Below, one piece after another: positions 5,251 through 12,817 of a stretch of DNA of 14,104 nt (positions are counted from its first letter, which is position 1; each line of letters begins with the position of its first letter). The translations under genes and the position numbers were made by a program. Source of the DNA: Loktanella sp. (GTDB lineage: Bacteria; Pseudomonadota; Alphaproteobacteria; Rhodobacterales; Rhodobacteraceae); assembly GCA_003551805.1 (NCBI GenBank), contig PUNR01000108.1:1-14104 (forward strand), given 5' to 3'. The notes under the pieces were generated by a model that was given only the letters and a program-made list of their open reading frames with translations, was not told the DNA's origin and did not search any database.

Positions 5251-6626
5251 AGCTTCAGCAGCCGTGGCAAAGCAGCAAGCAGCGCCCGCGCGCCCATGCC
5301 AACGCCACCTTTCGGGCGTGACGGCGCGGCACTGGGTTGCCAGCCATAGACATCGAAATGAACATAGGGGCTTTGCACAAAGCGGCGCAGGAACAGCGCT
5401 GCGGTAATGCAACCGGCCATGCCGCCGCTGGGCGCATTGTCCAGATCGGCGATACCGGGTTCGATCATCGCCTCGTAGGGTTCGTGGAACGGCAAGCGCC
5501 AGACAGGATCAGCGACCTGCCGCGCGGCATCGGCAATGGCCATGGCGTGATCGTCGTGGTCGGTGAAAAACGGCGCAAGATCCGGCCCCACCGCGACCCG
5601 CGCAGCCCCAGTCAGGGTCGCCATGGAAATCACCAGATCGGGGCTTTCCTCATCCGCCAGCGCCAAGGCATCGGCCAGCACCAGCCGCCCTTCGGCATCG
5701 GTATTATTAATCTCGACCGTCAGCCCCTTGCGCGAGTGCAAGATATCCTGCGGTCGAAACGCATTGCCCGCAATGCTGTTTTCCACCGCAGGGATCAGCA
5801 CACGCAGACGCAACGGCAGGCCCAGCGCCATGATCATCTGCGCCAGACCCAATACCGTGGCAGCCCCGCCCATATCCTTTTTCATCAGACCCATCGACGC
5901 GCCGGGTTTGATATTCAGGCCACCAGTGTCAAAACACACACCCTTGCCCACCAGCGTCAGCTGCGGGCCGGTGTCGCCCCAGCGCATGTCAATCAACCGT
6001 GGCGCACGCGGGCTGGCGCGGCCTACCGCATGGATCAGCGGAAAGTTTGCGCCCAGCAGATCATCGCCGCAAGTCATATCCATCGTCGCATTGTGCCCAT
6101 CGGCCAGATCGCGTGCGGCCTGTTCAAGCTCTTCCGGGCCCATATCGGATGCCGGTGTATTGATCAGATCGCGGGTCAACGCCTCAGCCTGCGCGATGAT
6201 CGTGATGCGCGCGGCGTCAATGCCTTCGGGGGCCACAAGACCTGCGATTTTTTCGGCGGGTTTGCGGTAGCGGTCAAACTGATCCCCCGCCAGCAGCCAC
6301 GCCAGCGCCGCCTCTTCCAGCGCGGTGCCGTCAAGACCGGATGCGATCCGGTAATCGCCCTTTGGCAATTGCCGCGCAACAGCCCCCAAATGGAACCGTC
6401 CGCGCACGCGCGCCTGCGGTGTGCCGTAGCCGACCAAGACCTGCGCGATCCCGCCCTGCGCATCCGGCAACATCAGCACCTGCCCCAAAGCAGCGGTAAA
6501 ACCCTGCGACGCAGCCCATTGTCTGGACCCGTCCGGCAATGCCGCGACAACTGCTTCGGCAGCATCTGCCCCGACAATATGAACGGGAATTGCACTGGCA
6601 TGCGGTTCGGCGAAACAAAGGGGCAT
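5247..6626 (-). CDS. Leucyl aminopeptidase family protein (peptidase M17), 459 aa
   Basis: M17 enzymes are cytoplasmic two-metal aminopeptidases that release N-terminal residues from short peptides. The signature NTDAEGRL is at 308-315. By alignment with the bovine lens enzyme, the metal ligands are Lys228, Asp233, Asp251, Asp310 and Glu312, and the catalytic residues Lys240 and Arg314; all are present (VGKGVCFDTGGLNIK, MKKDMGG). An N-terminal macro-like domain covers about residues 1-150 and the peptidase domain the rest. The length is slightly short of the usual ~480-500. AGGA lies 7 bases upstream of the ATG. The TGA stop forms GTGA with the NlpC/P60 start, so both are translated from one message, pointing to degradation of cell-wall peptides, including possibly L-Ala-D-Glu type fragments. 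Confidence 0.95.
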   Translation of the reverse strand: MPLCFAEPHASAIPVHIVGADAAEAVVAALPDGSRQWAASQGFTAALGQVLMLPDAQGGIAQVLVGYGTPQARVRGRFHLGAVARQLPKGDYRIASGLDGTALEEAALAWLLAGDQFDRYRKPAEKIAGLVAPEGIDAARITIIAQAEALTRDLINTPASDMGPEELEQAARDLADGHNATMDMTCGDDLLGANFPLIHAVGRASPRAPRLIDMRWGDTGPQLTLVGKGVCFDTGGLNIKPGASMGLMKKDMGGAATVLGLAQMIMALGLPLRLRVLIPAVENSIAGNAFRPQDILHSRKGLTVEINNTDAEGRLVLADALALADEESPDLVISMATLTGAARVAVGPDLAPFFTDHDDHAMAIADAARQVADPVWRLPFHEPYEAMIEPGIADLDNAPSGGMAGCITAALFLRRFVQSPYVHFDVYGWQPSAAPSRPKGGVGMGARALLAALPRLLKL

Positions 6627-6735
6627 AGGTTATCCTGTCAGTTCAGATCACCTGGCAGACTAACCCGCCACCCCGCCACTGCAAGGGCCAACCCATGTCA
6701 CAAGACAATCGCAGATCAGCCGCCGATGTGATTGC

Positions 6736-7152
6736 CTAGCGATGCCGGAAATCCCAAACCTCTGTCACGGCCTGATCAAAAGCACGTTCCAGCCGCCCGA
6801 TCGTCGCCGCCAGCGCAAAGGCATCGCCCAAGACAGCGCAGCGCCCCACATGGCCCGCCGCCACGGCCAGTTCCGTCAACCCGATCTGCCCTGCCAGCAG
6901 CGCGATCCGGCGGGCAGGTTTGTCAATCTGCTTGAAACACAGTGTTGTCAGCCCTTCTTCAACCTGATCCAGCCATTGCGCGATGGATTCAAGAATTTTG
7001 CACAGCATCTCTTCCACCTCGGCCTTCGGCCGGGTGGCAAAGGCTTGCGCCAAAACCTGCGGATCAAACTGCGTTATGCTGTGACAGCGCAGCGAAATGA
7101 CCTGTGCATCCGGCGCAAGCGCGTCCCGAGGAAAGGGGTTTGAATTATCCAT
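6736..7152 (-). CDS. Unrecognised protein, HPt-like without the phospho-histidine, 138 aa
   Basis: I cannot name this protein. The start ATG at 7152-7150 has AAGG 8 bases upstream; an open frame extending to 7254 has no start signal and runs into the divergent promoter region. No signal peptide or membrane segment is visible and helices dominate. Residues 78-96 (KPARRIALLAGQIGLTELA) resemble the core helix of histidine phosphotransfer domains, whose pattern is roughly AHxLKGxAGxLGxxxLA. Here the histidine position holds Arg81 or Arg82. If the resemblance is real, this is a pseudo-HPt that could bind a response-regulator receiver domain without carrying phosphate. The gene is divergent from the carbonic anhydrase/SbtA/SbtB cluster, with 112 bases between start codons. 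The functional guess is weak; the gene call itself is firmer. Confidence 0.75.
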   Translation of the reverse strand: MDNSNPFPRDALAPDAQVISLRCHSITQFDPQVLAQAFATRPKAEVEEMLCKILESIAQWLDQVEEGLTTLCFKQIDKPARRIALLAGQIGLTELAVAAGHVGRCAVLGDAFALAATIGRLERAFDQAVTEVWDFRHR

Positions 7153-7264
7153 GTCACAAGCCTTACGCGGGTAAAGTTCCCATAAGGTTGATGAACCAGT
7201 GAAAAATTGCTCGAAATTCTTGCAAATGCGACGTATTCGTTGCCAACAGCGCAAGGACTGACCA
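7153..7264. promoter_or_regulatory. Divergent promoter region between HPt-like gene and carbonic anhydrase cluster
   Basis: This 112-base gap must hold the start signals for both directions. Rightward, TTGCTC at 7207-7212 followed after 18 bases by ACGTAT is a weak candidate promoter, and AAGGA at 7253-7257 is a good ribosome binding site 7 bases before the carbonic anhydrase ATG. Leftward, AAGG serves the HPt-like gene. I see no strong palindrome that would name a regulator. Confidence 0.35.
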
Positions 7265-7912
7265 ATGCAATATGCCCGCCCGCTTCCGGCCTATCTGGTC
7301 GAACGCTACGCACTCTGGAAATCGACCACCTTCGAAACCAACCGTCTGACCTATCACGATCTGGCCACCCACGGGCAACACCCGCGCATCATGGTGGTGT
7401 CATGCTGTGACAGCCGCTTGCAAGTCACGTCGATCTTTGCAGCCGATGTGGGCGAATTGTTCATTCACCGCAACATCGCCAATCTGATCCCCCAATACGA
7501 ACCCGACGGACGGCACCACGGCACATCGGCCGCTGTCGAATATGCGGTAAAATCGCTGAAGGTCGCGCATATCGTTGTTCTGGGCCATTCAGGCTGCGGC
7601 GGCGTCGAAGGCTGTTACAACATGTGCTCTGGCTGCGCGCCGGAACTGGATGAACAGACCAGCTTTGTCGGGCGCTGGCTGGACATCATGCGCCCCGGAT
7701 TCGACACCTTGCCCCCCGGCGACGATGCCAGCCGCAAACGGGCGCTGGAAAAGTCCTCGATCCTGATTTCACTGGAAAATCTGATGACCTTTCCTTTCGT
7801 GCGCAGTGCGGTCGTGGATGGCAGTCTCAGCTTGCATGGCCTATGGAAAAATATCGGCGAAGGCAGCCTTGAATCCTACAATCCGGCCACCGATCTATTC
7901 GAAAGTTTGTGA
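7265..7912 (+). CDS. Beta-class carbonic anhydrase, 215 aa
   Basis: The enzyme interconverts CO2 and bicarbonate at a zinc ion in the cytoplasm. The beta-class residues are clear: Cys47, Asp49 and Arg51 in SCCDSR, and His108 and Cys111 in LGHSGCGG. The Asp-Arg dyad controls access to the zinc. Length and layout are normal for the family, with the usual C-terminal GLWKNIGEGSLESY region. Two extra cysteines at 121 and 124 (NMCSGC) resemble those in many bacterial homologues. There is no signal peptide. AAGGA is spaced 7 bases before the ATG. The stop lies 9 bases before the SbtA-type permease start, so the three genes form one operon in which this enzyme would balance imported bicarbonate with CO2 for carboxylases. 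Confidence 0.96.
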   Translation: MQYARPLPAYLVERYALWKSTTFETNRLTYHDLATHGQHPRIMVVSCCDSRLQVTSIFAADVGELFIHRNIANLIPQYEPDGRHHGTSAAVEYAVKSLKVAHIVVLGHSGCGGVEGCYNMCSGCAPELDEQTSFVGRWLDIMRPGFDTLPPGDDASRKRALEKSSILISLENLMTFPFVRSAVVDGSLSLHGLWKNIGEGSLESYNPATDLFESL

Positions 7913-7921
7913 AAGCCCGCC

Positions 7922-8899
7922 ATGTCCGAAATACTGTCGCTCGCAGGGGCCAACCTGATCTCTCCGATCATCCTGAGCTTTGCGCTGGGGCTGATCGCGG
8001 CGCTGGCGCGGTCCGACCTGACCATCCCAGAGGCTGTGGCCAAGGGCATGTCGATCTATCTGCTTTTCGCCATCGGCTTCAAAGGCGGCGTTGCGGTCAG
8101 CGCACATGGGATCGACCAGACACTGGTGCTGTCGCTGGTCGCCGGGCTTATCTTGTCCTTTACCTTGCCTGTGCTGGCTTTCGGGTTGTTGCGCGCCATG
8201 ACGGGACTGTCCACGATTGATGCCGCAGCGGTCGCCGCGCATTACGGATCGGTCAGCATTGTGACCTTCGTCGCCGCGACATCAGTGCTGAACGGGCGCA
8301 TGATCTCGTCGGAAGGCTATATGGTCGCCGTCGCCGCCGTGATGGAAGCACCTGCCATCTTGTCCGCCCTGTGGCTGGTCGCGCGCAGCGGTGGCGGGGC
8401 GCGCATGGAGCCCGGCCTGATCCGTGAATTGCTGCTGAACGGGTCGATCGTGCTGCTGGTAGGTGCGTTTTTCATCGGCGCCATCACGGGCGAACAGGGG
8501 CTGGCGGATATCAGCGCCTTTATCGTGGCACCGTTCAAAGGTGTGTTGTGTCTGTTCCTGCTGGATATGGGCCTGATCGCGGGGCGCGGTTTGCGGCAAT
8601 CCAAAGGTGTCGTCAGCCTTGGCGCGGTCGGCTTTGCGATTGCGATGCCACTGGCCAGCGCGATGATCGGCCTAGGCGTCGGCATGTTGATCGGACTGTC
8701 GGTCGGCGGTATCGTTCTGATGATGGTGCTCTGCGCCTCTGCCAGCTATATCGCGGTGCCTGCCGCGATGCGCGTCGCCTTGCCAGAGGCTAATCCAGCG
8801 GTTTACCTGACCCTGTCGTTGGGCGTGACCTTTCCGTTCAACCTGACACTGGGCATCCCGCTGTACCTTGCCATCGCCCAAACCGTGACCGGAGGATAA
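7922..8899 (+). CDS. sbtA: SbtA-family sodium-dependent bicarbonate permease, 325 aa
   Basis: The protein is strongly hydrophobic, with about ten membrane segments that fall into two similar halves split by a polar stretch near residues 160-170 (RSGGGARMEPG). Stretches such as SPIILSFALGLIAALARSDL, GFKGGVAV and AAHYGSVSIVTFVAA match the bicarbonate transporter family of cyanobacterial SbtA, which imports HCO3- with Na+ across the inner membrane. It is shorter than cyanobacterial SbtA (about 370 aa), as I expect for proteobacterial members; the cytoplasmic middle loop seems reduced. The substrate is inferred from family and from the flanking carbonic anhydrase and SbtB genes. No good Shine-Dalgarno sequence is seen, so translation may depend on the upstream gene 9 bases away. 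The stop is followed at once by sbtB, whose GGAGG site overlaps the last codons. Confidence 0.93.
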   Translation: MSEILSLAGANLISPIILSFALGLIAALARSDLTIPEAVAKGMSIYLLFAIGFKGGVAVSAHGIDQTLVLSLVAGLILSFTLPVLAFGLLRAMTGLSTIDAAAVAAHYGSVSIVTFVAATSVLNGRMISSEGYMVAVAAVMEAPAILSALWLVARSGGGARMEPGLIRELLLNGSIVLLVGAFFIGAITGEQGLADISAFIVAPFKGVLCLFLLDMGLIAGRGLRQSKGVVSLGAVGFAIAMPLASAMIGLGVGMLIGLSVGGIVLMMVLCASASYIAVPAAMRVALPEANPAVYLTLSLGVTFPFNLTLGIPLYLAIAQTVTGG

Positions 8900-8900
8900 G

Positions 8901-9209
8901 ATGCAAACACATATTGCCAAACGCGTTGAAATCGTGATCGAGGCTCCTTTGGAACGCCGCCTGACCGATGCGCTGACCGAAGCAGGGGTCACTGGCTACA
9001 GCGTCCTGCCAGTGCTGGGCGGCTCGGGCCGGTCCGGCCAATGGACCCGCGACGGACAGGTCGGGCGCGCCGGCATGGTCAATGTCGTCTGCCTGATCAA
9101 ACCCGAACGGCTGGACGGTTTGCTGGATGCCATCTTTGCCGTTGTGAAAAAGCATATCGGTGTGGTCAGCGTCACCGATGCGCAGGTACTGCGCGCCGAA
9201 CGCTTCTGA
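8901..9209 (+). CDS. sbtB: SbtB-type PII-like signalling protein, 102 aa
   Basis: This small protein has the alternating beta/alpha ferredoxin-like layout of PII proteins: a beta strand RVEIVIEA, a helix ERRLTDALTEAG, TGYSVLPVLGGSG leading into a T-loop (about residues 40-58), then NVVCLI, a helix and GVVSVTDAQVL. Cyanobacterial SbtB forms trimers, binds adenine nucleotides including cAMP, and docks on SbtA to control bicarbonate uptake. The adjacency to sbtA, with one base between stop and ATG and GGAGG at 8891-8895, supports the same pairing. The classical PII uridylylated tyrosine of the T-loop is absent, and the protein ends at VLRAERF without the CGPxGC tail of some cyanobacterial SbtB. 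It therefore lacks that redox-sensing element. Confidence 0.9.
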   Translation: MQTHIAKRVEIVIEAPLERRLTDALTEAGVTGYSVLPVLGGSGRSGQWTRDGQVGRAGMVNVVCLIKPERLDGLLDAIFAVVKKHIGVVSVTDAQVLRAERF

Positions 9210-9256
9210 TCTTATCGTCAGAGCATAAATATCCCCGCGCGGCGCGCATAAAAGTT

Positions 9257-10318
9257 CTATTCCGCCGTTTGCCCCCACCCGTCCGATTGCATTTCGCGCA
9301 ACCGGCTGGCGGTACGTTCAAATTCAAACGTGCCTTCGCCTTCAAGGTACAGCATTTCAGGGCTCGCGGCGGCAGAACAGATCAGCTGCACTTTGGCTTC
9401 GTAAAGCGCATCAATTAGTGTGACAAAGCGTTTCGCCTCGTTGAAATTGCTGCGCGACAGGGCGGGGATATCTTCAACGATCAGCACGCGCACCGCATCG
9501 GCCAGCGCCAGATAATCGGCTGCACCCAGTGGTTTGCCACAAAGATCATAGAATTTCGCCCGCGCCACACCGTTGTGGAAACGCGGCAGCACGACCTCGC
9601 GACCTTTGACATGCAGCACCAAAGCGTCCGACTGGCCGTGGCTCAGGCTGTCCCAGATGTCGTTGATCGCGGCGCGGGACTCCGCATTGATCGGGGTAAA
9701 ATAGCTGGGGCTGCCCGCCAGCCTGTCCTTACGGTAATCCACAGCACTCGCCAGTTCATGCACGACCAGTTTTTCGTTCAGCAACGCGATGAAAGGCAGA
9801 AAATGCTGCCGGTTCAAACCGTTGAGATAAAGATCACCGGGCGGGCGGTTCGACGTCGTGACCACGACAACGCCAGCACCGATCAAGGCGGTGAACAAAC
9901 GCCCCACGATCATCGCATCGGTGATGTCGCTGATCTGCATTTCGTCAAAAGCCAGAAACCGCACCCGCCCCGCCAGTTTCGCGGCCACGGGTGCAATGGC
10001 GTCATCCACACCGTCTTTGCGGGCCAAGGCAATTTCGGCATGCACCCATTGCATGAACGCATGAAAATGCCAGCGTTCCTTGGGCGCATCGACAGCCGCA
10101 AAAAGCATATCCATCAACATGGATTTGCCACGCCCCACACCGCCCCACATGTAAAGACCCGGCACTGGCGGCGGAGCCTTGCGGAAAAACCCTGTTTTGA
10201 CTGGCACGGCCAGCGCGGACCTGATCCGTTCCAGCTCTGGCAAGGCCGCCCGTTGCACCGGATCAGCCGTCAATGTGCCTGCGGCAACCGCCGCGTCGTA
10301 TCGTTCTTGCAGTGTCAT
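9257..10318 (-). CDS. zapE: Cell division protein ZapE (AFG1-like ATPase), 353 aa
   Basis: ZapE/AFG1 is a P-loop ATPase. The E. coli protein associates with the FtsZ division ring; the mitochondrial homologue takes part in inner-membrane protein quality control. Walker A is GGVGRGKS at 59-66 and Walker B is FLAFDE at 121-126. TTSNRPPGDLY at 154-164 fits the sensor region. HFHAFM near 84-89 is also family-typical. The length is normal. The ATG at 10318 shares its A with the TGA stop of the upstream cyclodeaminase-family gene (TGATG); a GTG one codon earlier is a possible alternative. It is the last gene of a six-gene leftward run. In many alphaproteobacteria zapE neighbours central-carbon genes such as mdh, so this setting is slightly unusual. 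Confidence 0.95.
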   Translation of the reverse strand: MTLQERYDAAVAAGTLTADPVQRAALPELERIRSALAVPVKTGFFRKAPPPVPGLYMWGGVGRGKSMLMDMLFAAVDAPKERWHFHAFMQWVHAEIALARKDGVDDAIAPVAAKLAGRVRFLAFDEMQISDITDAMIVGRLFTALIGAGVVVVTTSNRPPGDLYLNGLNRQHFLPFIALLNEKLVVHELASAVDYRKDRLAGSPSYFTPINAESRAAINDIWDSLSHGQSDALVLHVKGREVVLPRFHNGVARAKFYDLCGKPLGAADYLALADAVRVLIVEDIPALSRSNFNEAKRFVTLIDALYEAKVQLICSAAASPEMLYLEGEGTFEFERTASRLREMQSDGWGQTAE

Positions 10319-11229
10319 CACTTTGCCTGCCAGACATCCAGAATATAGCGGCAGGTCATCAGATCCAGATGCGCGCCGCCACCATTCTTGAACAATGTGA
10401 TCTCGGCGGCGCTGCCTCGCTTGAAGTCGTCCAGCGCGTAATAATCCGCAATCACATCATCCGCACTGATCGCACCTGTGCTGATCGGTGTTTTCAACTC
10501 GCCGATATGGTGCGTCGTGGTCTCGCGGCTATCGACAAAAATGCGGGATTTTTGCAAGGCGACATCATCGACTTCGCGCATATCGGGGCGGTAGGCACCG
10601 ATCAGATCAACATGGGTGCCGGGGCGCAGCCAATCCCCCAAGATCAGCGGTTCAGTGGACATCGTGGCAGAGGTCACGATATCCGCCCCGCGCACCGCCT
10701 GTTCCAGATCAGTTGCGATTGTCACATCAGGGAATGCGGCCTTGAATTGTTCCGCACCCGCCGCCGAGCGGTTCCAGACCGTGAACCGCGCATCCGGAAA
10801 GGCAGCACCATAAGCCTGCCGCAACGACTGCCCCACAGTGCCTGCCCCGACAATCAGAATGTTGCGGCTGTCAGGCCGCGCCAGCCTGCGCGCAGCCAGC
10901 AGGCTGTCACCGGCAGTTTTCCATTTGGTGACCAGATGGAAATCGACAATCGCCTCCAGCGTGCCATCAACAGGAGAAAACAGGTTGACCGCACCGTTGA
11001 CTGCAGGTTTGCCGCTGGCCTTGTTTTCCGGAAAAATCGTCGCGCATTTTACCGCCAACCCCAGCCCCGCGATCCATGCGGACCGGTTTAGCAGCGTATT
11101 GTCCCCTTCGTACAAGAACACATCCGCCACATCCGCTTTGGGCCCGGCATGTCCTGCGGCCAGCGCATCGGTCAGCGCCAGCCAGTCCAGCATGGCGTCA
11201 GCTTGTGCAAAGGGTATCATCTGGGTCAT
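10318..11229 (-). CDS. Ornithine cyclodeaminase/mu-crystallin family protein, 303 aa
   Basis: The family comprises NAD(P)-dependent enzymes that act on amino or imino acids: ornithine cyclodeaminase, some alanine dehydrogenases and ketimine reductases. A Rossmann motif GAGTVG is at 128-133. Lys61 in LAVKCATIFPENK corresponds to the conserved substrate-binding lysine. VDLIGAYRPDMREVDD at 207-222 is the family signature region with the conserved Asp. The length is slightly short of the usual 320-350. There is no signal peptide. The exact substrate cannot be read from the sequence, so the name is only a family label. It overlaps the HAD gene upstream by ATGA and zapE downstream by one base, with an AAGGA about 9 bases before its ATG, and is surely part of the six-gene run. 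Confidence 0.9.
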   Translation of the reverse strand: MTQMIPFAQADAMLDWLALTDALAAGHAGPKADVADVFLYEGDNTLLNRSAWIAGLGLAVKCATIFPENKASGKPAVNGAVNLFSPVDGTLEAIVDFHLVTKWKTAGDSLLAARRLARPDSRNILIVGAGTVGQSLRQAYGAAFPDARFTVWNRSAAGAEQFKAAFPDVTIATDLEQAVRGADIVTSATMSTEPLILGDWLRPGTHVDLIGAYRPDMREVDDVALQKSRIFVDSRETTTHHIGELKTPISTGAISADDVIADYYALDDFKRGSAAEITLFKNGGGAHLDLMTCRYILDVWQAK

Positions 11230-11849
11230 TGCGCCTGATCCTTGGTCAGCAGCCCCGCCGCCACAAGCCGGTCAGCCCAGCCCTGCGGGCCATCAAACAG
11301 ATGGGTTTGCCAGCCGCGCGCTGCGGCCTGATTGATATTGTCGATCCGGTCGTCGGTGAACAGCAGGGCGTTCGGTGCGACCCCGCAATCATCCTCGACC
11401 ATCTGATAAATTTGCGCATCGGGTTTGATGACACCCATATGGCCCGAAATATAGCGCCGGTCGAATTCGCCCAGAAACGGATAGACAGGTTCGGCAATCT
11501 CGAACGTCTGAATGCCGAAATTGGTCAGGGCGAAAACCGGCAAACCCTTGGCACGCAAGGCCCGCAAAAGGCGCACCGAATGGTCAATCGCAGGGGCGGC
11601 GATTTCGATCCAGCGGTCGTGCCACATCTGGACCTCGTCACGCCAGTCGGGGTTGGCGTCAGCTGCGGCATAGATCGTGTCGCGGAAATTCTGGCCGCGA
11701 TCCACGGCGTCATTGATCCCGTGCAGATCAATCGCGGCAAACATCGCGCTGCGCCGTTCCGGTCCGATCACGCTGTCGAAAAACCGTTCCGGCTGCCATT
11801 CGATCAGCACATTGCCGATGTCGAACACGACGGCTTTGACCTCTGACAT
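11226..11849 (-). CDS. HAD-superfamily (subfamily IA) phosphatase, YihX-like, 207 aa
   Basis: HAD motif I is FDIGNVL with the nucleophile Asp10; motif II is Thr109 in ALTNFG; motif III is Lys142 in GVIKPD; motif IV is FTDDRIDNI with Asp166/Asp167. The residue two after the nucleophile is Gly12, not the usual general-acid Asp. The DxGN form is typical of the YihX group of sugar-phosphate phosphatases, so this is not necessarily damage. A four-helix cap lies at about 20-90. Two start codons are possible: the ATG at 11855 directly abuts AAGGGG, whereas the ATG at 11849 is 6 bases from it, so 11849 is chosen. It starts 14 bases after the DMT gene stop and its own stop overlaps the cyclodeaminase start. 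The substrate is unknown. Confidence 0.9.
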   Translation of the reverse strand: MSEVKAVVFDIGNVLIEWQPERFFDSVIGPERRSAMFAAIDLHGINDAVDRGQNFRDTIYAAADANPDWRDEVQMWHDRWIEIAAPAIDHSVRLLRALRAKGLPVFALTNFGIQTFEIAEPVYPFLGEFDRRYISGHMGVIKPDAQIYQMVEDDCGVAPNALLFTDDRIDNINQAAARGWQTHLFDGPQGWADRLVAAGLLTKDQAQ

Positions 11850-11863
11850 GGACATCCCCTTGT

Positions 11864-12817
11864 TTAGCGCCGCAACGGGCGGCGGATTTTGGCTGCGGGC
11901 TTTTGCCCTTCGCGCCAGACCATGAACAATCCCGCGGCAAGGATCAACGCCATGCCCAGATAATCCGTCAGGCCCGGAAATTCGTCAAAGATGACCATGC
12001 CCCAAACCACCGCCATCGGCAGCGCGAGATATTCGAAAGGTGCCACAAAAGATGCCTCGGCCACACGGTAGGCCTGAGAGATCAGGTAACCGGCAAAGGC
12101 CGTGCCCGCCCCGATCAACACGAAAACCGGCAGATCGGACAGAAGCGGCCATTCCCACGCCCGCAGCAAAAACGCCAGGGACGGGTCGGTCTGGTCACCG
12201 AACTGGCCCCAACCAACGGTCAGGCCCATCGCGGCACAGACGATGATAAACATGATCTGGATGTAGAACGCCATGGTCGCCGCTGATTCTGTGCCGCCGA
12301 TCCGGCGCGTCATGATATGCATCCCCGCATAACAAAACGCCGACACCAGCGGCAACAGTGATGCTGGCTGAAACGCCGCCGTGCCGGGGCGCACCATGAT
12401 CAGTACGCCCACAAAACCCAGCCCGATCGCCGCCCAGCGTTTTGGCCCCACGGTTTCGCCCAGAAACATCACTGAAAAGACGGTGATAACCAAAGGGCTG
12501 ATGAAAAAGATCGCCACAGCCTCGGCCAAGGGCATAGCGGCGAGGCCCAGAAAGAAGGTCAGATTGGCGAAGACCACGAAAGATCCCCGTAACAGATGCA
12601 TTTTCAGCTTTTTGGTGCGGGCAATGGCAAAACCGTCCGTCATTGGCGCGATGATCGCCAGAATGATCGCCAGCCCGATAAACGACCGGATCAGCACGAC
12701 CTGATGCAGGGCGTAGCCATCACTGAGCCATTTGATCGCCACGTCATTGGCGGAAAAGAACACCACCGCCAGCACAGCGCAAAGCGCGCCAAGGGCTGTG
12801 GGGGTCAGCGTGTTCAT
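11864..12817 (-). CDS. DMT-superfamily transporter with two EamA domains, 317 aa
   Basis: This inner-membrane protein has about ten hydrophobic segments in two EamA repeats (about residues 10-143 and 155-295). Typical elements are FFSANDVAIKWLS in helix 1, PLAEAVAIFFISPLVITVFSVMFLGE at the end of the first repeat (quoted here only in part for the family pattern) and a related ASFVAPFEYLALP region in the second. EamA proteins usually export metabolites or amino acids, but some import; the substrate is not readable. A basic C-terminal tail (KPAAKIRRPLRR) probably lies in the cytoplasm. The ATG overlaps the DUF188 gene's stop as ATGA and the next gene follows 14 bases downstream. Of the six-gene run, this is the only junction without overlap. 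Confidence 0.92.
   Translation of the reverse strand: MNTLTPTALGALCAVLAVVFFSANDVAIKWLSDGYALHQVVLIRSFIGLAIILAIIAPMTDGFAIARTKKLKMHLLRGSFVVFANLTFFLGLAAMPLAEAVAIFFISPLVITVFSVMFLGETVGPKRWAAIGLGFVGVLIMVRPGTAAFQPASLLPLVSAFCYAGMHIMTRRIGGTESAATMAFYIQIMFIIVCAAMGLTVGWGQFGDQTDPSLAFLLRAWEWPLLSDLPVFVLIGAGTAFAGYLISQAYRVAEASFVAPFEYLALPMAVVWGMVIFDEFPGLTDYLGMALILAAGLFMVWREGQKPAAKIRRPLRR

Noticed and set aside
5251..5412. N-terminal extension of the NlpC/P60 gene to an ATG at 5412
   Set aside because: The extension lies wholly inside the aminopeptidase coding region and gives a Cys/Arg-rich stretch unlike the family. The GTG at 5250 forms a standard GTGA junction.
5337..6731. Long rightward open frame of 464 codons opposite the aminopeptidase gene
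   Set aside because: Its protein is rich in Arg, Gln and His with no family motif, and it is antisense to a clear M17 gene. High GC content keeps such frames open by chance.
6694..6738. 14-codon rightward frame starting ATGTCACAAG upstream of the aminopeptidase
   Set aside because: No ribosome binding site or conserved feature; it is best read as the leader and promoter region of the leftward aminopeptidase gene.
7153..7254. Upstream extension of the HPt-like gene to 7254
   Set aside because: It would consume nearly all of the divergent promoter region, and the ATG at 7152 has its own AAGG site.
9231..9256. GC-rich GCGC-GGC-GCGC hairpin followed by ATAAAAG between sbtB and zapE
   Set aside because: The stem is only 4 bp with a 3-base loop and there is no T run on either strand, so it does not support a terminator call.
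11076..11846. 256-codon rightward frame over the HAD and cyclodeaminase genes
   Set aside because: It is antisense to two well-supported coupled genes and shows no domain pattern.
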